From Ischnura elegans (taxonomy: Eukaryota; Arthropoda; Insecta; Odonata; Coenagrionidae), in assembly GCF_921293095.1 (NCBI RefSeq), contig NC_060257.1, forward strand, positions 93,299,449 to 93,363,448: a stretch of 64,000 nt of DNA, written 5' to 3'. The position numbers were made by a program, and so were the translations under genes. Numbering within the stretch: position 1 is the first letter of the stretch; every line of letters starts with the position of its first letter. Shown piece by piece: positions 58,331-64,000 of the stretch. Under the pieces are notes generated by a model, which searched no databases, was not told the origin of the DNA, and saw nothing but the letters and a program-made list of their open reading frames with translations.

Positions 58331-58440
58331 GAGCAGTGCAGGAGAGCAAGACAGCCCCTGAAAAGGATGTGGAGGTTGCCATCCAAAGCTGGCTAAGGCA
58401 CGCCAAGGAGAGGTTACAGGGGAAGAAGAAAGTTAAATAA
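58331..58440 (+). pseudogene. DUF4806 last exon, second alternative in the outer element
   Basis: Acceptor tattacag, phase-1 entry, then VEVAIQSWLRHAKERL and a lysine-rich tail ending in TAA at 58438-58440. Closest to 40974-41077 in its VEV...SWL.HAK phrase. Two aataaa signals (58436 and about 58480) follow, as expected for a true terminal exon. Confidence 0.8.
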
Positions 58441-58574
58441 ATCGTATGTAGTTTCTGGCATTGTACTGTTTTAAGAAGCCAAATAAATATTGTGCATGAA
58501 ATTGATGCCTTATTTATTTAAATTCTTGTCTGGACCTATTATTTATTAGTATCGAACAAAATGCAATCCTAACC

Positions 58575-58755
58575 TAAACGTGTCCTGAAGGTGTCCAGAG
58601 CGGACAATTTCAGGTCGTCCATAGGCCACTTTTTTACTGACATGCGGACTTGCAGCGGACATCATTTTGTATGAATTCGGCTGTCCGTAGGATGTCCATA
58701 GGCCACTTGGCGGACAATCACCGGATGTCCGAAAGGTGTCCGTGTGCTGTGTGGG
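58575..58755. repeat. Right subterminal array, word ggacgtcc/ggatgtcc
   Basis: Copies of gtgtccagagcggac, gtccataggccact and cggatgtccg, ending at the terminus GTGTGCTGTGTGGG. Mirrors 38360-38515. Confidence 0.85.
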
Positions 58756-59266
58756 TTTCTTGTGAGCTGTTTTTCTTGTTTGTGGAGTCTTTTTCCCTGA
58801 TCCAGCATGTGACCGACGGTTGGAGTATTTCCCTTGTCTGGACTTACGTGTAAATTCAACCAGATTTTACGACGTAACGTTTCATATTGGTAGCAGAGTT
58901 GAGGTTCGATTTCCTGTCCTTTCGTCGAGGTCTCCGAGTACTGGACAATGGTGACAATTCTCCACTATTTCTCCACTTTTTGCAGTTTCTGGTTGTTTCT
59001 CCTCTTAAAAGTGAGTTATTTTATGTTCCATTAAGTGCTTTTTGGTTCGTGTGGGATTACGTGACTAGTGTTGCCGACTTTTCCTCGTGGTCCTATGCCA
59101 TTTGACATTAATGTTCGTAATGCTCGTAATGTTCTTGATAATTTGGATAGCAGCTAGTTATTCTCGCACCCCTCTTTTCCTATTGGATTCTTCCAGTAAT
59201 GAGAGATAGTTTTATTTCTCGCTTTTTCTCTCTCTTTTTCTCGTTGTCGTCACTTCACTTTTCAAA

Positions 59267-62200
59267 ATGCCTGGAGGTACTGACAACCCGTACGAAAAAA
59301 CTTATTTAACCACGGGCGAGGATCGTAAGGCCAGGGGTACGGCTAATGTGTCCGTAGGAAGTGAAGTTTCTAATAATGAACGGGAATCTTCTTTAGAAGT
59401 GGTTCCACCTCGCCCAACGCACGAGGAAAGCAGTGATGTTCACGTCTCTCACGAAATGTCTGCTTCTCAGACATTGCCAGTTTCTGAAGGGTTAGTAATT
59501 GTCAAACAATTACTCAGTGATTTTCCGCCATTTGAAGTGTCAAACAGTGAGAATTGGTTTAATTTCATGTTAAAAGTTAATGAAATCGTTTCTTTGTCTT
59601 TGGTTCCTCTGTCAACGTTATTGTACCTTGTAGTATCTAAACTACCTGCCAGCTCTCGTCATTTTTGGTTGTCTATGTTAAACTTGAATCTCGCATGGTC
59701 TCAAATCACAGAAAAAGTTTGGGCTAGAATTGTTAGTGACAGAGAGTTTGATCGCTTGATCACTACGAAAGTTAAGAGATTTCAGTTCCCTCGCGAAACG
59801 CCCCACGATTTCGTGTGTTCTGTGCGTAATGCCACTCAGGTGCTGGGTTTGCAGTATTCCGAGTCTTCTATTGTGCGACTCATTATTCAAGGGTTAAATC
59901 CTTTAACAAAATCTGCAATTATGTTCTCAAATCAGCCTAACACATTTGTAGAATTGGACTCTGTTATCACGCAGGCTTCTAAACATTTAATGGATTGTGC
60001 TGAATATTCCAACACTTTCCATCGTATCTCTAGGAATACGTCTTCTGTTGCCTCTTCCAGTGCGCCTAGGGAAGTTTCTTTTCCTATTAATTGTTCTTAC
60101 TGTCATAAACCTGGCCACAAAGTGAACGAGTGTCGCAAAAGACGACGATTTACTCAGCCTGCCGTGAGTTTGATGAGTGTCCGTGACAAGTGTTCGACTC
60201 GATTGCCAATATTATCTATTAATCTTCATTCTATGCCATGCCAGGCTTTAATTGACACTGGGTGTTCAGTTTCACTGTGTGATGAAGATTTCTTTGCTTC
60301 TCTGAAATGTTGCCGGAGAAAGGTTATTCGTAAGAATGTTGACGTCGATTTAATCACTGTGTCGGGGCAGCCTTTTCATATTAATTCCTCTGTCTCACTC
60401 AAGGTTCAAATAGGCAAGTTTTCTTGGAACCACGTGTTTTATCTAGCTAAAATCCCGTTTCCCGTGTTACTGGGTGTGGATTTCATTTGTAATTCAAAGA
60501 TGATTATTCGTCCGGCGAACGTCAGTTTTGAAATTGCCCCGAATTCTCTTTTTTCTTTTACGGACAATTGCGAAGCGTTTAAATCGGCGCCAGTTAGTAA
60601 CTCGTCCGAATCACATGTTCTGTCGTCCACTAAAATCACGTTGTGTGATAAGTTGAAGGGCTTATTGTCAAAATTTCCTGATGTGATTTCTCAAGAATTG
60701 GGGGTCACATCTGTTATGACATACGAAATTGAACTGCTAGATTCAACTCCGATTCGATCCCATCCTTATTCGTTGTCACCTCCAAAGGCTAATTTAATGA
60801 AGAAGCACATCCAATCTTTACTTGATAAGAAAGTGATTGAGGTTTCCAATTCAAACTGGTGTTCGCCAGCTTTTCTAGTGCCTAAAAAGGATGGATCTGA
60901 AAGATTAGTGGTTGATTACCGTAAGTTGAACAAAGTTGTTAAATCAGACGGTTATCCAACACCTTCTGTTGAACATGCATTCCAATATCTTGCTGATGCA
61001 AAATATTTCACTGTTCTTGATCTCAATTCTGCCTTTCATCAAATACCATTATCTGAGAATTCTAAGAAATTAACTGCTTTTGTGACGCCGTTCGGAGTGT
61101 ACCAGTATAATAGATTGCCATTTGGTTTTGTAAATTCTCCTCAAATATTCACTCGTCTCATTAATGAAGTATTGGGCGATTTGAAATATTCATGTGTCTA
61201 TCCATATATTGATGACTTGTGTATCTATTCCAAGTCTGCTGAAGACCATGTATCTCATGTTAATGCTGTCCTCAACAAACTACGCAGTGCCGGTTTGACG
61301 GTGTGCGAGGACAAGGTTAAGCTTGGTGTGGAATCACTCACTTTTCTGGGCCATCTCATCACAAATGGAACCTTGCAAGTTGATCCTGAGAGAGTGAGAC
61401 CAATTGAACAATTCCCAGTTCCCAGAAACGTGAAGGAAGTGGCCAGATTCATTGGACTTTGTGGGTTTTACTGCAAGTTTATTCCAAGGTATTCTGAAAT
61501 TTCTATGCCACTGAATCGCTTGAAACGTAAAAATGTTCCTTTTCAATGGACAGCCGTTGAAAATGAGGCTTTCTGCCAGTTGAAGAAAGCTCTCACCAAT
61601 CCACCAGTATTATCTTTCCCTCGATTTGACGAGGAATTTCATTTATTTGTCGATGCCAGTAATTTGGCGGTTGGTGCCGTTCTGAATCACAAAGTAAATG
61701 GTGATTTTGTCCCTGTGGCTTTCGCTAGTAAGGCACTCTTGGAACATGAACGTAAATTTTCTTCTTATGAATTGGAGTGTCACGCAATTCATTTTGGAAT
61801 TCAAAAATTCAGTGTTTACTTACAAGTAAAACCATTTCACTTGTACACTGATAATGGTGCCTTGACATGGCTTTTCTCTCATCCTAAGCAGTTGGGCAAA
61901 TTAGGGAGGATGGTTCTTAAATTATCCTCTTATAAATTCACTGTGCATCATGTTCGAGGATCATCTAATTCTGTTGCAGATTGTCCTTCTCGCATTGAGC
62001 CATCCTCATCTACAAATAGTCATTTAGATGTGGAATCAATCACTCATAAGGAGTCAGCTGTTCCTTATTCTTGTGTGTTACATAAATTGCCTTTGTCATT
62101 TGTCGACATTCGAAAACACCAAGAAACTGATCTCGTTCTAAAGGATATTTTCAATCAGATTAATAATAATTCCTTGAACGACAAAAACTATTTTCTGAAG

Positions 62201-63328
62201 GGACGGCTATTATGTTATGGGAATTCTAAAATTAAGCGAGGAAGAGCTGTTTTGCCTACGGTCTTGAGGCCTATGATTTTTCAATATTTTCACTGCTCTA
62301 GTATGTCTGCTCACTTGGGCATGGCTAAAACTTATGATAAGATTAGCAGACACTTTTGGTGGAAGGATATGAAAAGAGAGGTTTATGACATGGTCAGAAA
62401 ATGCCATCTGTGTCAAACTTGTAAACCCAGAAATGCTCCACCTCCTGGCATGCTATCGTCGCACAATCCTTCTGAAGTTTGGGAAAGACTTTATATTGAC
62501 TTTGTGGGTCCTTTACCTCTGACTAAAGGTGGACACCAATATGTACTTTCTCTTATTGATGGATTTTCTAAGTTTTGTTTTCTTGAGCCAGTTCGCAAGG
62601 CTACGGCCGGTTCGGTTGTTTCAATACTCACTCAAAGAGTGTTTCCAAAATTCGGTTTTCCTAAATATTTGGTTTCTGATAATGCACAAGTTTTCAAATC
62701 TCATGCCGTTAAGGAGATGTGTTTGCAACTGGGGGTTAAGCAAATTTTTGTTTCTCCATACTATCCCTGTTCTAATCAGGTAGAGAGATTGCATAGAAAT
62801 CTAAAATCTGCACTTGCTATTTTGTGCAATAATGCTCACCATATGTGGGACACTATGCTGGCTGACTTAAATTTTGCCCTGAACACTGCCTTACATGAGA
62901 GCAGTGGATATTCTCCTGCCAAAATAATTTTCGGCAGAGAACTTAAGCATCCTTTAATTAATCAGTGGGACATTCCAAAATCTTTATTCGAGAATGATCT
63001 CAGCGATAATGACAGACAAGCCTGCCTGAATCATGTTATTGCTAATTTAAAAAAGGCCAGAAACAGGTATAAAGAATCCTATAATAAATCTCACTCCCAA
63101 ATCACTTTCTGTGTGGGAGATCTTGTTCTCTGCAAGAACCATCCTGTCAGTTCTAAAGGTGAACAGAAAATGGCAAAACTGGAACCTCTGTGGAACGGAC
63201 CTTTCGTCCTTAAAAAGTATCTCTCTCCTGTAACAGTTATTCTGGAAGTTTCTCCTGGGAAAGAGAAAATTTGTCATGTTTCTCATTTAAAGGCATATCA
63301 TGGTGGCATTGCTAATTCCAGTAATTAA
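59267..63328 (+). CDS. Gypsy gag-pol polyprotein
   Basis: 1,353 codons in a single frame. Gag occupies about residues 1-270, with a CCHC knuckle (CSYCHKPGHKVNEC) at about 276-290. Protease follows (ALIDTGCSVSLCD, about 328), then reverse transcriptase (VLDLNSAFHQIPL, PYIDDLCIYS near 647), RNase H (LFVDASNLAVGAVL near 794), the integrase zinc domain (about 1012-1052, CHLCQTCKP) and the integrase core (FVGPLPLT, VSDNAQVF, NQVERLHRNLK). No separate env frame is seen. Family: Ty3/gypsy; I do not assign a clade. Confidence 0.95.
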   Translation: MPGGTDNPYEKTYLTTGEDRKARGTANVSVGSEVSNNERESSLEVVPPRPTHEESSDVHVSHEMSASQTLPVSEGLVIVKQLLSDFPPFEVSNSENWFNFMLKVNEIVSLSLVPLSTLLYLVVSKLPASSRHFWLSMLNLNLAWSQITEKVWARIVSDREFDRLITTKVKRFQFPRETPHDFVCSVRNATQVLGLQYSESSIVRLIIQGLNPLTKSAIMFSNQPNTFVELDSVITQASKHLMDCAEYSNTFHRISRNTSSVASSSAPREVSFPINCSYCHKPGHKVNECRKRRRFTQPAVSLMSVRDKCSTRLPILSINLHSMPCQALIDTGCSVSLCDEDFFASLKCCRRKVIRKNVDVDLITVSGQPFHINSSVSLKVQIGKFSWNHVFYLAKIPFPVLLGVDFICNSKMIIRPANVSFEIAPNSLFSFTDNCEAFKSAPVSNSSESHVLSSTKITLCDKLKGLLSKFPDVISQELGVTSVMTYEIELLDSTPIRSHPYSLSPPKANLMKKHIQSLLDKKVIEVSNSNWCSPAFLVPKKDGSERLVVDYRKLNKVVKSDGYPTPSVEHAFQYLADAKYFTVLDLNSAFHQIPLSENSKKLTAFVTPFGVYQYNRLPFGFVNSPQIFTRLINEVLGDLKYSCVYPYIDDLCIYSKSAEDHVSHVNAVLNKLRSAGLTVCEDKVKLGVESLTFLGHLITNGTLQVDPERVRPIEQFPVPRNVKEVARFIGLCGFYCKFIPRYSEISMPLNRLKRKNVPFQWTAVENEAFCQLKKALTNPPVLSFPRFDEEFHLFVDASNLAVGAVLNHKVNGDFVPVAFASKALLEHERKFSSYELECHAIHFGIQKFSVYLQVKPFHLYTDNGALTWLFSHPKQLGKLGRMVLKLSSYKFTVHHVRGSSNSVADCPSRIEPSSSTNSHLDVESITHKESAVPYSCVLHKLPLSFVDIRKHQETDLVLKDIFNQINNNSLNDKNYFLKGRLLCYGNSKIKRGRAVLPTVLRPMIFQYFHCSSMSAHLGMAKTYDKISRHFWWKDMKREVYDMVRKCHLCQTCKPRNAPPPGMLSSHNPSEVWERLYIDFVGPLPLTKGGHQYVLSLIDGFSKFCFLEPVRKATAGSVVSILTQRVFPKFGFPKYLVSDNAQVFKSHAVKEMCLQLGVKQIFVSPYYPCSNQVERLHRNLKSALAILCNNAHHMWDTMLADLNFALNTALHESSGYSPAKIIFGRELKHPLINQWDIPKSLFENDLSDNDRQACLNHVIANLKKARNRYKESYNKSHSQITFCVGDLVLCKNHPVSSKGEQKMAKLEPLWNGPFVLKKYLSPVTVILEVSPGKEKICHVSHLKAYHGGIANSSN

Positions 63329-64000
63329 AAGGAGAGAAATATCATTGATTTTTTTAAAATTTTTTTTTATTTTTCTCAATGAATGCTAATGTTTGCTTTC
63401 TCAAATACTATTTGATGCTTGATTTCGGTGTTGAATTTCTCTTGATTCCTAATAATATTGTTTTGAATAATGAATAATAAGTCTATTTCTATGCTTGTAA
63501 TTGAAATTGTTCTGAAATATTGTATTGTACATGCTTATTCTCACTTTTAAATCACTCATGTTATTTAGTGTCGGTCTACCGTGGTTGTGAGATGGGGTAA
63601 GGTGGAGGATTATGGGTGCTTGGAGGGAGAGGACGGGAGAATAACTTGGGGATAAATCCCCGAGATGGCTCGTTTCCAGATAAGCTGTGGAGGTGGCCCC
63701 AGTTATTAAGATTCAATTGTGTTTTGTGTCACCTTTCCTCCACCAAGACTTTATGGACTTTCTCACAATTGGTGATTTTTGACAGTGATAAGTGTCGTGA
63801 TTTTACAGTGTTCGATATTCTATCGATGGCTGAGTGATTGAATTGATCAGCTGATCTTAAGACTGCCTACTGTGTTTTAGTGTGGCTTTGGCGTTGAGTT
63901 GCGACCTTCATCGCCCGACAAGTATGAACTTTCATCTTGTCGCAACCAGCATGTAGCTCTCATTTCTATTGTTAATTGAAGAGTGAAATTTAGAGTGATT
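63329..64000 (+). other. 3' region of the gypsy element, probably running into its 3' LTR
   Basis: A purine tract (aaaaggagagaaat) overlaps the gag-pol stop. The following 660 bp have no recognised frame. The LTR start is not certain because the 5' LTR visible before 58886 is only its last part, and no repeat of it is reached before the window ends. Confidence 0.5.

Larger units (their letters stand above)
38349..58755 (+). mobile_element. CCC/GGG element with ggacgtcc-type ends, expanded by nested insertions to 20.4 kb
   Basis: Left terminus CCCACACAGCAC and right terminus its near-inverse (GTGTGCTGTGTGGG), flanked by tt (ttt) on both sides. The subterminal arrays (38360-38515 and 58575-58755) are rich in ggacgtcc, gtccgcgg and ggatgtcc words. 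Without the Harbinger-type insertion (42323-58210) it would be about 4.5 kb, close to the 4.45 kb of 53044-57491. It holds two DUF4806 last exons (40974-41077, 58331-58440). No transposase recognised. Confidence 0.82.
58756..64000 (+). mobile_element. Ty3/gypsy LTR retrotransposon with a whole-looking gag-pol frame
   Basis: Parts seen: the end of a 5' LTR (to about 58886), a primer-binding site TGGTAGCAGAG at 58888-58898, a leader, one long gag-pol frame (59267-63328), a polypurine tract at about 63327-63339, and a 3' region running off the window. The complete LTRs are not both in view, so age cannot be set from them. The intact coding frame suggests a recent copy, younger than the other LTR elements here. 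Confidence 0.88.

Overview
The window looks like a transposon graveyard from an arthropod, most likely an insect. I see no single-copy host gene. The evidence is AT-rich DNA with GT-AG introns, Copia and Ty3/gypsy LTR elements, a CR1-like LINE with a PHD-finger ORF1, piggyBac and Harbinger-type DNA transposons, hAT-like MITEs, and repeated genes of the DUF4806 family (common in arthropods and Hydra). I cannot name the species.

Layout. 1-3791: 3' part of a broken Copia element with its 3' LTR, sitting in the right end (3792-4011) of a DNA element whose start lies outside the window. 4850-10860: a CR1-like LINE on the minus strand, split by an unclassified 2.06-kb element (5464-7521) with an 8-bp target duplication. 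13086-19130: a broken Ty3/gypsy element, split by a 2.1-kb inverted-terminal element (14576-16680) that itself holds a perfect 51-bp-arm hairpin. 19600-21161: C-rich hAT-like MITEs. 21168-29135: nested elements with gcaagcttgc-type terminal arrays, a decayed DUF4806 gene and a 3.2-kb foldback. 29862 to about 36830: a piggyBac element whose transposase gene is split by a 4.4-kb terminal-inverted-repeat element (31993-36403), which is in turn invaded by another element (32806-35615). 38349-58755: a 20.4-kb stack of nested elements. 58756-64000: a Ty3/gypsy element with one long reading frame that looks whole.

Main observation. Five elements (21168-29135 with its nested copy, 32806-35615, 38349-58755, 48184-51930, 53044-57491) share an architecture I cannot assign to a known superfamily: termini beginning CCC and ending GGG, a 2-bp target duplication (ta, aa, tt, ag, aa), subterminal arrays built from a palindromic word that differs between elements (gcaagcttgc, tccctataggga, ggacgtcc, aaggcgcctt, gcaacgttgc), and no transposase that I recognise. 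Four of them carry exons of a DUF4806 gene with conserved intron phases. The fifth shares the promoter-side block of two of those. Further ends of the same style, with a ggaatattcc word, lie at 3792-4011 and 53281-53440. This suggests a transposon lineage whose characteristic gene is DUF4806 and whose end arrays turn over quickly.

Order of events in the large stack, from nesting: the 38349-58755 element came first, then a 15.9-kb Harbinger-type element (42323-58210, TAA duplication) landed between its two alternative DUF4806 last exons, then the elements at 42734-44923, 46501-46670, 48184-51930 and 53044-57491 landed in the Harbinger-type element.
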